The position numbers and the translations under genes are program-made. A stretch of 64,000 bases of DNA from an uncultured bacterium (GTDB lineage: Bacteria; Bacteroidota; Ignavibacteria; UBA10030; BY39): assembly GCA_937967455.1 (NCBI GenBank), contig CALCJK010000001.1, forward strand, positions 62,001 to 126,000. Direction: 5' to 3'. The notes under the pieces were generated by a model. The model worked only from the letters and a program-made list of their open reading frames with translations, was not told where the DNA came from and ran no database searches. Position 1 is the first letter of the stretch. Each line of letters opens with the position of its first letter. This document shows, in pieces, positions 50,907 through 62,281 of this stretch.

Positions 50907-51536
50907 TTATTTCGAATACAATTCAACAATTAGCTGAGGATTTGCATTTAATGGAACGTCAGCAATTTCTGGTATATTTAAAAAAGTACCACTCATAGTT
51001 GCTTTGTCGAGGCTTAACCAGGGCAGCATAGCATTATCACGCATTCTCTTTAATGATGAATGAATGATTTCAAGTTGTTTACTTTTTTCTCTAACTTGAA
51101 TTACATCTCCAGGATTCAATAAATAAGATGGTACATTTACTATTTTATTATTAATCATGAAATGTCGATGAGCAATTAGCTGTCGTGCAGTTTTACGAGA
51201 TGGTGCAAATCCTAATCTATACACAACATTGTCAAAACGTCTCTCTAATAATTTTATTAAAGTTTCACTGGTTCTACCCGTTTGTTTTAAAGCTTTTAAG
51301 AAATAATTATGGAACTGCGTTTCCATCAATCCATACATTCTTCTAACTTTTTGTTTTTCTCTAAGCTGAATTCCATATTCAGAAATTTTTAGTCGTCGAG
51401 ATTGTCCATGTTGACCTGGGGGATAATTTCTTTTTTCAACAGGACATTTCTCAGTGAAACACTTTGTTCCTTTTAAGAATAACTTTTGACGTTCTCTTCT
51501 ACATAATCTGCAACTTGATTCAATATATCTTGCCAT
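50907..51536 (-). CDS. rpsD: 30S ribosomal protein S4
   Basis: 'CRLCRRERQKLFLKGTKC', 'LLERRFDNVVYRLGFAPSRKTARQLIAHRHF'. Confidence 0.98.
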   Translation of the reverse strand: MARYIESSCRLCRRERQKLFLKGTKCFTEKCPVEKRNYPPGQHGQSRRLKISEYGIQLREKQKVRRMYGLMETQFHNYFLKALKQTGRTSETLIKLLERRFDNVVYRLGFAPSRKTARQLIAHRHFMINNKIVNVPSYLLNPGDVIQVREKSKQLEIIHSSLKRMRDNAMLPWLSLDKATMSGTFLNIPEIADVPLNANPQLIVELYSK

Positions 51537-51563
51537 TATCTTTTATACCTTTGTTAATTTTTA

Positions 51564-51956
51564 TTAAACTCTTCTTCTTTTAGGAGGACGACATCCGTTA
51601 TGCGGAATAGGGGTAATATCCCTAATAGATGTTATTTCCAAACCTACAGTTTGTAATGACCTTATAGCTGCCTCTCTACCTGCACCGGGTCCTTTTACAT
51701 AGACATCTACTTTTCTGAGTCCGAGATCATATGCTTCCTTTGCGGCAGCTTCAGCAGTTACCTGCGCAGCAAAAGGTGTATTTTTTCTAGAACCTTTAAA
51801 TCCGTTTTTCCCAGCGGAAGACCAGCTAATTGTATTACCATAAATGTCTGTAATGGTTACAATCACATTATTGAATGTAGCTTTAATATATACTTTGCCA
51901 CTTACATCAACTTGAATTTTCTTCTTCTTTTTTCCTGTTTGTTGGGTATTAGCCAT
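51564..51956 (-). CDS. rpsK: 30S ribosomal protein S11
   Basis: '[38 protein letters not shown]...[11 protein letters not shown]'. Confidence 0.98.
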   Translation of the reverse strand: MANTQQTGKKKKKIQVDVSGKVYIKATFNNVIVTITDIYGNTISWSSAGKNGFKGSRKNTPFAAQVTAEAAAKEAYDLGLRKVDVYVKGPGAGREAAIRSLQTVGLEITSIRDITPIPHNGCRPPKRRRV

Positions 51957-51983
51957 TTATAACTCCAATTATTATTTTCATTT

Positions 51984-52367
51984 TTATTTCTTAGCAGTAG
52001 CTTTCTTCTTACCAGCAACTGTTTTACGCTTACCTTTCCTGGTTCTGGCATTTGTACGGGTTCTTTGTCCACGAACAGGTAATCCTTTACGATGTCTGAT
52101 TCCACGATAACATCCAATATCCATCAGACGTTTAATATTCATCTGAACTTCGCTTCTGAGGGCACCTTCTACTTTAAAATCCGAAGTAATAATGGAACGA
52201 ATTTTAGCTATTTCTTCGTCAGTTAGTTCACCTATTCGTTTGTTAAAATCCACTCCAGCTGCTGAAAGAATTTTTTGAGCACTTGTTCTACCTATACCAT
52301 AAATATAAGTCAAGCCAATTTCGGCTCTTTTATTTTTTGGTAAATCAATTCCTGCTATTCTTGCCAC
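51984..52367 (-). CDS. rpsM: 30S ribosomal protein S13
   Basis: '[34 protein letters not shown]', '[22 protein letters not shown]'. Confidence 0.98.
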   Translation of the reverse strand: MARIAGIDLPKNKRAEIGLTYIYGIGRTSAQKILSAAGVDFNKRIGELTDEEIAKIRSIITSDFKVEGALRSEVQMNIKRLMDIGCYRGIRHRKGLPVRGQRTRTNARTRKGKRKTVAGKKKATAKK

Positions 52368-52393
52368 TTATGATTCCTTTCAAATTTAATTAA

Positions 52394-52510
52394 TTATCCT
52401 TGACGTTGTTTGTGCTTTGGATTTTTTTTACATATTACATAAACTGTACCTTTTCGGCGTACGATTTTACAGTTTTCACAAATTTTTTTAATCGATGAAC
52501 GAACTTTCAT
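52394..52510 (-). CDS. rpmJ: 50S ribosomal protein L36
   Basis: Hand translation, not in ORF track: [38 protein letters not shown]. Confidence 0.97.
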   Translation of the reverse strand: MKVRSSIKKICENCKIVRRKGTVYVICKKNPKHKQRQG

Positions 52511-52521
52511 TTTATTCTCCG

Positions 52522-52740
52522 TTATTTATACCTATAAGTTATTCTCCCCTTTGTTAAATCATAAGGGGATAGTTCAACTGTGACTTTATCACCAACTAAT
52601 ATTTTTATATAATTCATTCGCATTTTTCCAGATACATGAGCAATAATTTCGTGTCCATTTTCCAGACGTACTCTAAACATTGCATTTGGCAATGTTTCAA
52701 TGATTGTTCCGTCAATTTTTATAGGACCTTGTTTTGCCAT
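52522..52740 (-). CDS. infA: translation initiation factor IF-1
   Basis: 72 aa; '[59 protein letters not shown]'. Confidence 0.98.
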   Translation of the reverse strand: MAKQGPIKIDGTIIETLPNAMFRVRLENGHEIIAHVSGKMRMNYIKILVGDKVTVELSPYDLTKGRITYRYK

Positions 52741-52742
52741 AT

Positions 52743-53501
52743 TTATTTAGTTAATATTTCCGGATCCGAATCTGTTATACATATCGTATGTTCAAAATGT
52801 GCAGATGGTTTTCCATCAAGTGTTTTTACAGTCCAACCATCTGAATTAAATTTTACTTTATACGAGCCCATATTTACCATCGGTTCAATAGCAAGCGTCA
52901 TACCCGGTTTTAATAATATACCTGTTCCAGGTTCTCCGTAATTTGGTATTGGTGGTTCTTCATGAAGATTTCTGCCAATTCCATGTCCTACCAAATCACG
53001 TACTACCGAAAATCCTGCAGCTTCAACATATCTTTGAACTGCTGCCGAAATATCGTGAACACGATTTCCAGCACGAGCTTTTTCAATTCCTTTATACAAC
53101 GACTCTTCAGTTATTTTTAACAATTTCATTTTCTCTTCTGAGACTTTTCCAACCGGAAAAGATTTTGCAGCATCACCGTAATAATTATTTTTTTTTACAC
53201 CTACATCAATCGAAATTATTTGTCCTTCTTCCAATCGTCTGTCATCAGGTATACCATGAACAACTTCATCATCTATCGAAGTACACAATGAAGCCGGATA
53301 TAAATTTTTTTTATCGTTTCCATAACCTTTAAAAGCAGGTTCGGCTTCCTGTGATCTTATATAATTTTCAGCTATTTCGTCCAACTCTTTTGTTGTAATT
53401 CCTGGCTTTATATACGATTCGAGTAACTTCAAAACCTCTGCAACTATTCTACAACTTTCTTTAACTAGTATGATTTCTTCCCTGCTCTTTATATTAATCA
53501 T
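52743..53501 (-). CDS. map: type I methionine aminopeptidase
   Basis: '[32 protein letters not shown]', '[18 protein letters not shown]', 'LAIEPMV'. Confidence 0.97.
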   Translation of the reverse strand: MINIKSREEIILVKESCRIVAEVLKLLESYIKPGITTKELDEIAENYIRSQEAEPAFKGYGNDKKNLYPASLCTSIDDEVVHGIPDDRRLEEGQIISIDVGVKKNNYYGDAAKSFPVGKVSEEKMKLLKITEESLYKGIEKARAGNRVHDISAAVQRYVEAAGFSVVRDLVGHGIGRNLHEEPPIPNYGEPGTGILLKPGMTLAIEPMVNMGSYKVKFNSDGWTVKTLDGKPSAHFEHTICITDSDPEILTK

Positions 53502-53522
53502 CTTGTGTTAAGTCTTGGATAA

Positions 53523-54860
53523 TTAATATCTTCTGCCCTTTATATGACCACTCTTGAGAAAACCATCATAATGACGCATTACAAGATGAGATTCAATCTG
53601 TTGCAATGTATCCAGACCTACACCTACAACAATCAGCAAGCTTGTTCCACCAAAGAAACTTGCAAAAGAACCAGTTACACCTAATTTCATCATAAAAGTG
53701 GGCAATATTGCAATTATTGCCAGAAAAATTGAGCCTGGTAGAGTTATTTTTGTCAGAATATTATCAATAAAATCTGATGTATTTTTACCCGGGCGAATTC
53801 CAGGAATAAATCCACCCTGTTTCTGCATAGTTTCCGCAACATCTTTTGGATTAAAAGCAATTGCAGTATAAAAATATGTAAAGAACACAATCATAATACC
53901 ATAGATAAATGAATACACAAACGAAGTATGATCAAAATATTTTGATATACTCGCCATAAATTCACTTTCCGGAAAGAATGTTAGAATTGTACTTGGTATA
54001 AACATTATGGATTGAGCAAATATTATTGGCATAACACCTGCAGTGTTCACACGCATAGGGATATATTGAGTAACACCACCATATACTTTCCGACCTATTA
54101 CTCTTTTAGCATATTGAACTGGGATTCTTCGAGTTCCCTGTGTTACCATAATTACCCCAGCGACTATTAGAACCATTGCTGCTATTATAACCAATTCGAT
54201 AATAATACTTCTGGCACCAGAACTTACAAGCTGGAATTCATCTAAAACAGCATGTGGAAAACGTGCGATAATACCTATAAATATTATCAAAGAGATCCCA
54301 TTACCAATTCCACGTTCAGTAATTTGTTCACCAAGCCACATCATGAAAATAGTTCCACTTGTTAGCACAATTATTGTACTAATGAAAAAACCAATTCCTT
54401 GAACTTCAGGAGGTACTATTGGAATACCAGCTGCCTGCATATTAACCAACCGTACACTAACACCCCATGCCTGGAGAGCTGAGACTAATACAGTACCATA
54501 TCTTGTGAGTTGTGTAATTTTTTTTCTACCTTCTTCCCCTTCTTTTGAGAGTTTCTGGAAATAAGGTACAACTGCACCTAACAATTGAATAATAATTGAT
54601 GCACTTATATACGGCATAATACCCAGTGCAAATATTGCAGCATTATGAAACGCACCACCGACAAATAAATCATATAATCCAAATATTGTATTAGATGCCT
54701 GACTTCTTACTGCCTCAGCGAGTGCTGATGCATCAACACCTGGTAAAGTGATATGAGCACCGATGCGTACCACAATTAAAAGAGCGGCAGTGAAAATAAT
54801 TCTTTGCCTGAGCTCTTGAATTTTTAAAATATTTCTAAAACTTTCACTTAGTTTAGCCAT
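53523..54860 (-). CDS. secY: preprotein translocase subunit SecY
   Basis: 445 aa; 'LGIMPYISASIIIQLL', 'RIPVQYAKRVIGRKVYGG', 'FIPGIRPGKNT'. Confidence 0.98.
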   Translation of the reverse strand: MAKLSESFRNILKIQELRQRIIFTAALLIVVRIGAHITLPGVDASALAEAVRSQASNTIFGLYDLFVGGAFHNAAIFALGIMPYISASIIIQLLGAVVPYFQKLSKEGEEGRKKITQLTRYGTVLVSALQAWGVSVRLVNMQAAGIPIVPPEVQGIGFFISTIIVLTSGTIFMMWLGEQITERGIGNGISLIIFIGIIARFPHAVLDEFQLVSSGARSIIIELVIIAAMVLIVAGVIMVTQGTRRIPVQYAKRVIGRKVYGGVTQYIPMRVNTAGVMPIIFAQSIMFIPSTILTFFPESEFMASISKYFDHTSFVYSFIYGIMIVFFTYFYTAIAFNPKDVAETMQKQGGFIPGIRPGKNTSDFIDNILTKITLPGSIFLAIIAILPTFMMKLGVTGSFASFFGGTSLLIVVGVGLDTLQQIESHLVMRHYDGFLKSGHIKGRRY

Positions 54861-54870
54861 TTTAGTTCAT

Positions 54871-55338
54871 TTAAGATATAATTTTTGTTTTTCCGCCAGC
54901 AGCTTCAATTTTTTGAACCGCAGAATTACTAAATGCGTGAGCTGTGACGTCAAGTTTTGTTTTTAATTCTCCGTTTCCTAATATTTTTATAGGAAGAGAT
55001 TTTTTAGAAACGGCACCGATTTGATATAATATTTCTGGATTAACTACACCATCAGGAAATTTATTTGATTTAGCAAGAGTTTCTAATTTGTTGATATTTA
55101 CTATTTGATATTCAGTTTTGAAAATATTTGTAAATCCAAATTTTGGAACGCGCCGAACCAAGGGCATCTGTCCGCCTTCAAACCATGGTCGGTAACTCAC
55201 ACCAGAACGAGACCCCTGACCTTTGTGTCCACGTGTGGATGTACCACCATGTCCGGAACCCTGACCCCTTCCGATTCTTTTTCTCTTTTTTCGGGAGCCT
55301 TCTTTATATTTTAAATTTGATAATAATGCTTTTTCCAT
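54871..55338 (-). CDS. rplO: 50S ribosomal protein L15
   Basis: 'KKRKRIGRGQGSGHGGTSTRGHKGQGSRSG...FEGGQMPLVRRVPKFGF'. Start at M17 (MEKALLSNLKYKEG) avoids overlap with rpmD. Confidence 0.96.
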   Translation of the reverse strand: MEKALLSNLKYKEGSRKKRKRIGRGQGSGHGGTSTRGHKGQGSRSGVSYRPWFEGGQMPLVRRVPKFGFTNIFKTEYQIVNINKLETLAKSNKFPDGVVNPEILYQIGAVSKKSLPIKILGNGELKTKLDVTAHAFSNSAVQKIEAAGGKTKIIS

Positions 55339-55357
55339 TTTCAACCTTCTTTTAAAA

Positions 55358-55549
55358 TTATCCTTCGATTTCTTCAACCTTAACAAGGTGTTTAACTTTT
55401 TCTATCATTCCACGAATTTGTGGAGTATCCTTTTTAATAACAGAGTAATTTGGCCGACCAAGGCCTAAAGCTTTAATTGTTTTTTTGTGTTTTTCGAGTG
55501 TATCAATAATACTGTAAATTTGAGTTATTTTTAATTTTTTTTCTGCCAT
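55358..55549 (-). CDS. rpmD: 50S ribosomal protein L30
   Basis: 63 aa; 'HKKTIKALGLGRPNYSVIKKDTPQIRGMIEKVKHLV'. Confidence 0.95.
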   Translation of the reverse strand: MAEKKLKITQIYSIIDTLEKHKKTIKALGLGRPNYSVIKKDTPQIRGMIEKVKHLVKVEEIEG

Positions 55550-55558
55550 ATTTTTTTC

Positions 55559-56083
55559 CTAACTAACTTGTGTATCCGTCTTCTTTCCAAAAAGTTCGTG
55601 AAGAGATATACCACGCCGCATTGCAACTTCTTTGGCATCACTCATACTCATAAGTCCGCGTAAAGTAGCCTTAACAATATTATGAGGGTTGGTTGAACCA
55701 AGTGATTTTGTTAACACATCTTTTACACCTGCTAATTCCAAAACTGCGCGGACTCCACCACCAGCAATTAATCCAGTCCCTGGGGATGCTGGTTTTAAAA
55801 GTACTTTTGCTGCTCCATATTTGGAAATAACTGGATGTGGGATTGTACCTTTATAGATGCTAACTTCTACAATATTCTTTTTTGCATCATCAGTACCTTT
55901 TGCTATAGCATCACTTACTTCATTAGCTTTACCCAATCCAACACCTACATGACCATTTCCATCACCAACAACTACAATCGCATTAAAACTAAACCTTCGA
56001 CCACCTTTAACAACCTTAGCAACGCGGTTGATGTGTACAATTTTTTCTTTTAATTCTAATTCACTTGCTTTAAGTTTTGCCAA
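55559..56083 (-). CDS. rpsE: 30S ribosomal protein S5
   Basis: '[44 protein letters not shown]'. Confidence 0.98.
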   Translation of the reverse strand: MAKLKASELELKEKIVHINRVAKVVKGGRRFSFNAIVVVGDGNGHVGVGLGKANEVSDAIAKGTDDAKKNIVEVSIYKGTIPHPVISKYGAAKVLLKPASPGTGLIAGGGVRAVLELAGVKDVLTKSLGSTNPHNIVKATLRGLMSMSDAKEVAMRRGISLHELFGKKTDTQVS

Positions 56084-56121
56084 ATCTTATCTCCATAAAT
56101 TTTTATAAACAAAATTGACTG

Positions 56122-56192
56122 CTGCCGGGGGAGGATTCGAACCTCCTCATACGGCTCCAAAGGCCGCTGTCCTGCCATTAGACGACCCGGCA
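56122..56192 (-). tRNA. tRNA-Gln (anticodon UUG)
   Basis: Minus strand TGCCGGG TC GTCTAATGGCAGGAC A GCGGC CTTTGGA GCCGT ATGA GGAGG TTCGAAT CCTCC CCCGGCA G: 7-bp acceptor, D-arm, 5-bp anticodon stem with loop CUUUGGA, perfect 5-bp T-arm; CCA not encoded. Confidence 0.93.
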
Positions 56193-56200
56193 AAATATTT

Positions 56201-56581
56201 TTAAAATTGCAGACCACCTTCTCGGGCACCTTCTGCTATTGCTTTTACTTTGCCGTGGTATCTATATCCACTTCTGTCAAATACAACTTTAGTTATATTT
56301 TTTTCAAGTGCTAATTTCGCCAAATGCTTACCTACTATTTTCGCCTTCTCTATCTTTGATTTGATATTAGATAACTCTTCTTGCAAATCTTTCGATTTAG
56401 TGGATGCAAAGGCTAATGTATTACCTTTGGTATCATCGATTATTTGTGCATATATATGTTTCAAGCTTCGGTAAACCGAGAGCCTTGGTCTTTCAGGTGT
56501 ACCGAAAATTTTTTTTCTTATGTGCTTTTTTATTCGATCTCTTTTCTTAAATTTGGATTTATTAATCATCTTAAATTCCAT
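56201..56581 (-). CDS. rplR: 50S ribosomal protein L18
   Basis: '[20 protein letters not shown]', '[26 protein letters not shown]'. Confidence 0.97.
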   Translation of the reverse strand: MEFKMINKSKFKKRDRIKKHIRKKIFGTPERPRLSVYRSLKHIYAQIIDDTKGNTLAFASTKSKDLQEELSNIKSKIEKAKIVGKHLAKLALEKNITKVVFDRSGYRYHGKVKAIAEGAREGGLQF

Positions 56582-56587
56582 TTATTT

Positions 56588-57139
56588 TTACTTTGTTCCA
56601 GCTGATGCAGCAGCTTTTCCTGCTTTCCTTCTAATATATTCACCTTCATATTTTATTCCTTTACCTTTATATGGTTCAGGTGGCCTGAAGGATCTTATTT
56701 TCGCTGCAACCAAACCAACTAAATGTTTATCAATTCCTGAAATTGTTATATTTGTCGGTGTAGGCACCTCTATTTTTATTCCATCTGGAGGAGAAAAATA
56801 AATTGGGTGTGAGTATCCAAGTGCTAGCTGAATACCTTTTCCTTTGGGTTCAGCTTTATAACCGACTCCAACAATTTCTAATTTTTTCTGAAATCCTTGT
56901 GAAACTCCATGTATCATATTAGCTATTAAAGCTCTCCATAATCCATGCAAAGCTTTCACTCTTTTCTCATCTGAAATACGCTTTAAAAGGATTTCGTTTC
57001 CATTTACTTCAACTTCAATCTCATTTACCTTTTCTGCTTTTAATGTTCCTTTGGGCCCAGTTACGCTTATAATATTTCCTTGGATGTTAATCTTAACATC
57101 TTTTGGAATTGGTATTGGTTTTCTTCCTATTCTTGACAC
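56588..57139 (-). CDS. rplF: 50S ribosomal protein L6
   Basis: 'MSRIGRKPIPIPKDVKINIQGNIISVTGPKGTL', 'GYSHPIYF'. Confidence 0.98.
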   Translation of the reverse strand: MSRIGRKPIPIPKDVKINIQGNIISVTGPKGTLKAEKVNEIEVEVNGNEILLKRISDEKRVKALHGLWRALIANMIHGVSQGFQKKLEIVGVGYKAEPKGKGIQLALGYSHPIYFSPPDGIKIEVPTPTNITISGIDKHLVGLVAAKIRSFRPPEPYKGKGIKYEGEYIRRKAGKAAASAGTK

Positions 57140-57156
57140 TTTAAATGCTCCTTATA

Positions 57157-57552
57157 TTACCATATATGACATATGATTTCACCACCGACTTTTTCCTGAC
57201 GAGCTTCTTGGTCAGTCATAATTCCTTTTGGTGTAGAAATTATTGCTATACCTAAACCACCTAAGACTTTTGGTAGTTCGTCAGCTTTTTTATAAACCCT
57301 CAAGCCAGGTTTACTGATTCTCTTTAATCCATTAATAACACTTTTACCTGCATTATATTTCAAAAGAATCACCAAAATACCCGATTTATTATCAGGTTTT
57401 TCAATATAATCGATAATATATTTCTTTTCTTTTAAAATTCTTGTTATTTCTCGCTTCAAATGTGAAGAGGGTATTTCAACTTTTTTTTGATTCGCTTTTA
57501 TAGCATTTCGAATTCTTGTTAAATAGTCTGCTATTGGATCTGTTACGCTCAT
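57157..57552 (-). CDS. rpsH: 30S ribosomal protein S8
   Basis: '[31 protein letters not shown]', '[31 protein letters not shown]'. Confidence 0.98.
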   Translation of the reverse strand: MSVTDPIADYLTRIRNAIKANQKKVEIPSSHLKREITRILKEKKYIIDYIEKPDNKSGILVILLKYNAGKSVINGLKRISKPGLRVYKKADELPKVLGGLGIAIISTPKGIMTDQEARQEKVGGEIICHIW

Positions 57553-57589
57553 AATTATCCGATTATTTTATTTTTAACATTTTAGAATA

Positions 57590-57775
57590 CTACCAACTTG
57601 CTTTACGAACACCTGGAATTTTTCCATCAAGTGCCATTTGACGGAAACACAATCTACATATTCCATACTTTCTGATATATGCTCTTGGTCGCCCACAAAT
57701 ATTACATCTATTATGTTGACGAACTTCATATTTGGGTGTTTTCTTTGCTTTCACCCGCATTGCTAATCTTGCCAA
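57590..57775 (-). CDS. rpsZ: 30S ribosomal protein S14 type Z (zinc form)
   Basis: 61 aa; [38 protein letters not shown]. Confidence 0.97.
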   Translation of the reverse strand: MARLAMRVKAKKTPKYEVRQHNRCNICGRPRAYIRKYGICRLCFRQMALDGKIPGVRKASW

Positions 57776-57788
57776 GTAATGCTCCTTT

Positions 57789-58421
57789 TTATGTTTGTGG
57801 TTTTACAAAAGGCATTCCAAATGCTTTCAACAATTCGTATGCCTCCTGATCAGTTTTTGCAGTTGTAACAAATGTTATATCCATACCGAAAATTTTTGTA
57901 ACTTTATCAACATCAATTTCAGGAAAAATTATTTGTTCTTTAATACCGACTGTATAGTTTCCCCTTCCATCAAAGGATTTGTCAGATAATCCTCTAAAGT
58001 CACGGATACGGGGCATTGCAATGTTAATCAATCTATCAAAAAATTCATACATTCTTTGTTTTCTTAATGTTACGCGAATTCCAATTGGCATTCCAGCTCT
58101 TAGCTTAAAGTTTGATATTGCCTGTTTGGATTTGGTTACAACAACTTTTTGACCAACTATCATTTCAAGATCCTTTGCAATAACTTCTATTATTTTGGGA
58201 TCTTGAGTTGCCTGTCCTACACCAACATTTATACATATCTTATCGAGTTTTGGAACTTGTGCAGAACTTTTGTAATTGAATATTTCTTTAAGTTTAGGTA
58301 CAATTTCGTTCTTGTATAATTCGGCTAACCTAGGCGTAACACCTTTTTCTATAGCTGATTCAGCTTGGGTATTGGTTTTTTGCTCTTTTACATTTTTTTC
58401 AGATTTTTCTTTTTTTGCCAT
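57789..58421 (-). CDS. rplE: 50S ribosomal protein L5 with charged N-terminal extension
   Basis: '[25 protein letters not shown]', '[20 protein letters not shown]'; ~28 aa Lys/Glu-rich extension. Confidence 0.97.
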   Translation of the reverse strand: MAKKEKSEKNVKEQKTNTQAESAIEKGVTPRLAELYKNEIVPKLKEIFNYKSSAQVPKLDKICINVGVGQATQDPKIIEVIAKDLEMIVGQKVVVTKSKQAISNFKLRAGMPIGIRVTLRKQRMYEFFDRLINIAMPRIRDFRGLSDKSFDGRGNYTVGIKEQIIFPEIDVDKVTKIFGMDITFVTTAKTDQEAYELLKAFGMPFVKPQT

Positions 58422-58437
58422 AATATTTTCTTATTTA

Positions 58438-58761
58438 TTAAAACATTTCGTTACAACTTTTACAGATGCGCATAAATTGTTTTTTATTGGTCAGAGCATC
58501 TTTAATACGTTTACGACCGATCCTTGAAGGTTCATTACATTTTGGGCAAATTACCATCACATTTGAAACATGTATTGGAGCTTCTTTTTGCACAATTCCA
58601 CCTTGTGGATTTTTTTGTGAAGGCCGAGAATGCCTTTTTGTAATATTAACACCTTCAACGATTACTCTTGACTTATCGGGAAAAACTTTTAATACTTTTC
58701 CAGTTTTACCTCTTGCGTTTCCGCTAATTACTAAAACATTGTCGTTTTTATGAACTTTCAT
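58438..58761 (-). CDS. rplX: 50S ribosomal protein L24 (zinc-ribbon form)
   Basis: KOW '[32 protein letters not shown]'; CPKC and CKSC motifs at C-terminus. Confidence 0.96.
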   Translation of the reverse strand: MKVHKNDNVLVISGNARGKTGKVLKVFPDKSRVIVEGVNITKRHSRPSQKNPQGGIVQKEAPIHVSNVMVICPKCNEPSRIGRKRIKDALTNKKQFMRICKSCNEMF

Positions 58762-58771
58762 TTTTTTTCCT

Positions 58772-59140
58772 TTATAACACTTCTGGTGCTAATGAGATTA
58801 TTTTCATAAAATTTTTTTCACGCAGTTCACGGGCAACAGGTCCAAAAATTCTTGTTCCACGGGGTTCGCCCTGTGCGTTTAAAAGGACTGCTGCATTTTC
58901 GTCAAATCTAATATAAGAGCCATCATTTCGGCGAATTTCTTTTGTAGTTCTGACTATTACAGCGCGAGAAACTTCACCTTTTTTTACTGCTGCACCGGGA
59001 ATTGCACTTTTAATTGATACAACAATTAAATCTCCTACCGTTGCATAGCGCTTATCGTGCCCGCCTAAAACTCTAATACAGCGGACTTTTTTCGCGCCTG
59101 AATTATCAGCTACAACTAGATTTGTTTCTTCCTGAATCAT
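58772..59140 (-). CDS. rplN: 50S ribosomal protein L14
   Basis: '[27 protein letters not shown]'. Confidence 0.98.
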   Translation of the reverse strand: MIQEETNLVVADNSGAKKVRCIRVLGGHDKRYATVGDLIVVSIKSAIPGAAVKKGEVSRAVIVRTTKEIRRNDGSYIRFDENAAVLLNAQGEPRGTRIFGPVARELREKNFMKIISLAPEVL

Positions 59141-59160
59141 TTTTATAATTCCTTTTTCAA

Positions 59161-59421
59161 TTACTTAGCTTTTTCAATAATTTCAACAAGCCGCCAGCAT
59201 TTGTTCTTACTTAAAGGTCTTGTTTCCATAATTTTAACCACATCACCAATCTTAGCTTCTTGCTTTTCATCGTGCGCCATTAGTTTAGTAGTCCTAGTAA
59301 AATATTTCTTATATAAAGGATGTGGCACCTTTCTTTCAACTGCAACTACTATACTTTTTTGCATTTTATTGCTAACAACTTTCCCAATTCTAACTTTTCT
59401 CATTGATCTTTCTTGAGTCAT
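59161..59421 (-). CDS. rpsQ: 30S ribosomal protein S17
   Basis: '[41 protein letters not shown]'. Confidence 0.97.
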   Translation of the reverse strand: MTQERSMRKVRIGKVVSNKMQKSIVVAVERKVPHPLYKKYFTRTTKLMAHDEKQEAKIGDVVKIMETRPLSKNKCWRLVEIIEKAK

Positions 59422-59639
59422 TGCTCTGCCTCTTTCATTTTTGCTTGCTTTTGTTTTTCAACTAAAACCGTTTTCAATCTTGCAATATTCCTACGGACTA
59501 ATCTAACCTGGATAGGGCTTGATAGCTGTCGAGTTGCAAGTTGAAATTTAAGATGACTCAAATTAATTTCTTCATCTTGAATTCTTTTCTTGATTTCATC
59601 AATAGATAGTTGTCTTATTTCATGTGCTTTCATTTTCAT
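59418..59639 (-). CDS. rpmC: 50S ribosomal protein L29
   Basis: '[37 protein letters not shown]'. Confidence 0.96.
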   Translation of the reverse strand: MKMKAHEIRQLSIDEIKKRIQDEEINLSHLKFQLATRQLSSPIQVRLVRRNIARLKTVLVEKQKQAKMKEAEQ

Positions 59640-59642
59640 ATT

Positions 59643-60065
59643 TTAACCACCTTCATAACCTGGTCTAATTACCATTTTACTTTTTATTGGAAGTTTTCTA
59701 CTTGCAATATACATTGCTTCTTCAGCCAGTGCTTTTTTAATTCCGCCTAGTTCAAACATAATGGTGCCGGGTTTTACAACCGCCACCCAGAATTCAGGGG
59801 CACCTTTTCCACTTCCCATTCTAGTTTCTGCTGGTTTCTTTGTAACTGACTTATCAGGGAATATTCTTATCCAGACTTTACCTTCTCTTTTCATAAGGCG
59901 CGTAAGTGCAACACGAGCAGCTTCGATCTGTCGCTGTGTAATCCAACCTGGTTGAAGAGCTTTCAAACCAAAATCTCCAAATGCAATTGTTGCTCCACGA
60001 GTAGCTTTGCCTTTCATCCTACCTCGTTGCGATTTTCTATATTTTACTCTTTTAGGTATTAACAT
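59643..60065 (-). CDS. rplP: 50S ribosomal protein L16
   Basis: '[37 protein letters not shown]'. Confidence 0.98.
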   Translation of the reverse strand: MLIPKRVKYRKSQRGRMKGKATRGATIAFGDFGLKALQPGWITQRQIEAARVALTRLMKREGKVWIRIFPDKSVTKKPAETRMGSGKGAPEFWVAVVKPGTIMFELGGIKKALAEEAMYIASRKLPIKSKMVIRPGYEGG

Positions 60066-60080
60066 TTTATATCACCATAG

Positions 60081-60719
60081 TTATATAGTTGTTCCACTTA
60101 ATATTTCACCTTTACATATCCACACTTTTACGCCGATAGCACCATAAATAGTTTGTGCTGTTGCTGTAGCATAATCAATATCAGCGCGTAATGTGTGCAA
60201 TGGAATTCTACCTTCTTTGTATTGTTCTGTTCTTGCTATCTCAGCACCACCAAGCCTGCCTGAACACATAACGCGAACTCCTTCTGCACCCATTCTCATA
60301 GCAGAAGTAATTGCGCTCTTCATTGCACGACGGAATGAGATTCTTCCTTCTATCTGCGTTGCAATTGTTTCAGCCAACAAATAAGCATCAAGTTCAGGAC
60401 GTTTTATTTCACTTATCAATAATTTTACGTCTTTGTTAGTTATTGTCTTCAATTCTTCTTCAAGTTTAGTAATTTCCTGACCGCTCCTACCAATAACCAC
60501 TCCAGGCCGAGAAGTATGTATTGTAATTTTTGCTTGTTTTGCTGTCCGCTCAATAAATATTTTTGATATACCAGCCTTCTTTAAACGAGTTCGAATATAA
60601 TTACGAATTTTAATATCTTCTAATAATTTCCCGCTGCTATTCTTTGGCTCAAACCAATTTGAATCCCAACTTTTATTGATTCCTAATCTAAGTCCTATTG
60701 GATTTGTTTTTTGACCCAT
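60081..60719 (-). CDS. rpsC: 30S ribosomal protein S3
   Basis: '[23 protein letters not shown]', '[13 protein letters not shown]'. Confidence 0.98.
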   Translation of the reverse strand: MGQKTNPIGLRLGINKSWDSNWFEPKNSSGKLLEDIKIRNYIRTRLKKAGISKIFIERTAKQAKITIHTSRPGVVIGRSGQEITKLEEELKTITNKDVKLLISEIKRPELDAYLLAETIATQIEGRISFRRAMKSAITSAMRMGAEGVRVMCSGRLGGAEIARTEQYKEGRIPLHTLRADIDYATATAQTIYGAIGVKVWICKGEILSGTTI

Positions 60720-60720
60720 A

Positions 60721-61113
60721 TTACTCCTTTTCAGCTTTCTCGGTCTTTTGAGTTATTGGTTTAGTTCCTTCTTCATGCTCAGCTACTACAATTGTAAGAT
60801 GATTTGATCTTTTTAAAATTCTATATGCTCGTCCCATTGGTGCCGGCAATATTCGCTTCATTGAAGGTCCACCATCAACAAAAGCGTTTTTAACATATAT
60901 ATTTTGTGTGTCAATACGTTTTCCTTCTGCTTTGTTCTGCAAATTTGAAATAGCTGAACGTAACACTTTCTCCACCACCTTTGATGCGTGTTTAGGTGAA
61001 AAATGTAATATTGAAAGAGCTTCTTCTACATTTTTACCACGGATTAAATCTACTACCAGGCGCATCTTCCTTGGGGAGGAAGGAATATATCTATTTATTG
61101 CTTTTGCTTCCAT
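60721..61113 (-). CDS. rplV: 50S ribosomal protein L22
   Basis: '[45 protein letters not shown]'; start taken as M5 of the track ORF. Confidence 0.96.
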   Translation of the reverse strand: MEAKAINRYIPSSPRKMRLVVDLIRGKNVEEALSILHFSPKHASKVVEKVLRSAISNLQNKAEGKRIDTQNIYVKNAFVDGGPSMKRILPAPMGRAYRILKRSNHLTIVVAEHEEGTKPITQKTEKAEKE

Positions 61114-61136
61114 AAGATTCTCCATTCTTTATCCGC

Positions 61137-61418
61137 TTATCCTGTTGTAGCTTCTGTTTTAAGACCCGGGTGGCCACGGAATATGCGTGTTGGAGCAAAT
61201 TCTCCTAATTTGTGTCCTACCATTCCCTCATGTACATATACAGGGATAAATTTATTACCATTGTGAACTGTAAAAGTAAGACCAACAAATTCTGGAGTTA
61301 TAGTGGATGATCTTGCATATGTTTTAATTACAGATTTTTTGCCAGATTTTTGCATTTCCTGTACTTTTTTAAGAAGCTTAGGATCAACATATGGACCTTT
61401 TTTAATTGAACGACTCAT
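61137..61418 (-). CDS. rpsS: 30S ribosomal protein S19
   Basis: '[19 protein letters not shown]', '[21 protein letters not shown]'. Confidence 0.98.
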   Translation of the reverse strand: MSRSIKKGPYVDPKLLKKVQEMQKSGKKSVIKTYARSSTITPEFVGLTFTVHNGNKFIPVYVHEGMVGHKLGEFAPTRIFRGHPGLKTEATTG

Positions 61419-61431
61419 AGTTTCAACTTAA

Positions 61432-62265
61432 TTATTTTTTAGTTCTTCGTTTAATTATATATTTATTAGATAATTTTCTAACTTTTCGAGTTTTCTTTCC
61501 TTTTGTATGCCAACCCCAAGGCGAGACAGGATGAGGATTTCCTTGAGGAGCCTTACCTTCACCACCACCATGAGGATGATCAACGGGATTTTGAACAACA
61601 CCACGCGACTGTGGTCTTATACCTAACCATCGTGAACGACCAGCTTTTCCAATACTTATGTTTTCATGTTCAAGATTACTTACAAAGCCAATAGTTGCAT
61701 AGCACTTTGCATGCAATTTTCTGATTTCCCCAGAAGGCATTCGAACTGTAACAAAATCACCTTCTTTAGCCATAATTTGAATTGAGACACCAGCACTTCT
61801 TGCGAGTTGTCCACCTTTTCCCGGTTTTAATTCAACATTATGTACAAATTCACCTACTGGAACATTTCCAAGTGGCATTGAATTTCCTACCTTAATTTCT
61901 GCCTCTGGTCCAGAGACGAGTGTCTCACCAACTTTTAAACCATTTGGTGCAAGTATGTATCTCTTCTCACCATCTTTATAAGTTAATAAAGCGATACGAG
62001 CTGAACGGTTCGGGTCATATTCAATTGCTGTCACTTTTGCTTCAATTCCGATTTTGTCTCTCTTGAAATCGATAATTCTATATAAACGTTTATGTCCGCC
62101 ACCTCTATGACGCGAGGTGATGCGACCTGTATTATTTCGTCCACCTGTTTTTTTAAGAGGTTCGACTAGAGATTTTTCGGGAACTGTTTTAGTAATCTCT
62201 TCGAACCCTGGAACTGTCATCCAACGTGTTCCAGGTGTAATTGGTTTTAGTTTTCTTATTGCCAT
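61432..62265 (-). CDS. rplB: 50S ribosomal protein L2
   Basis: '[25 protein letters not shown]', '[26 protein letters not shown]'. Confidence 0.98.
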   Translation of the reverse strand: MAIRKLKPITPGTRWMTVPGFEEITKTVPEKSLVEPLKKTGGRNNTGRITSRHRGGGHKRLYRIIDFKRDKIGIEAKVTAIEYDPNRSARIALLTYKDGEKRYILAPNGLKVGETLVSGPEAEIKVGNSMPLGNVPVGEFVHNVELKPGKGGQLARSAGVSIQIMAKEGDFVTVRMPSGEIRKLHAKCYATIGFVSNLEHENISIGKAGRSRWLGIRPQSRGVVQNPVDHPHGGGEGKAPQGNPHPVSPWGWHTKGKKTRKVRKLSNKYIIKRRTKK

Positions 62266-62281
62266 ATTTCATTTATTCCTT

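Noticed and set aside
56122-56192. Reading the tRNA anticodon as UGG (Pro) instead of UUG (Gln)
   Set aside because: With the 5-bp stem GCGGC/GCCGU the 7-nt loop is CUUUGGA, putting UUG at positions 34-36; acceptor and D-arm also look Gln-like.
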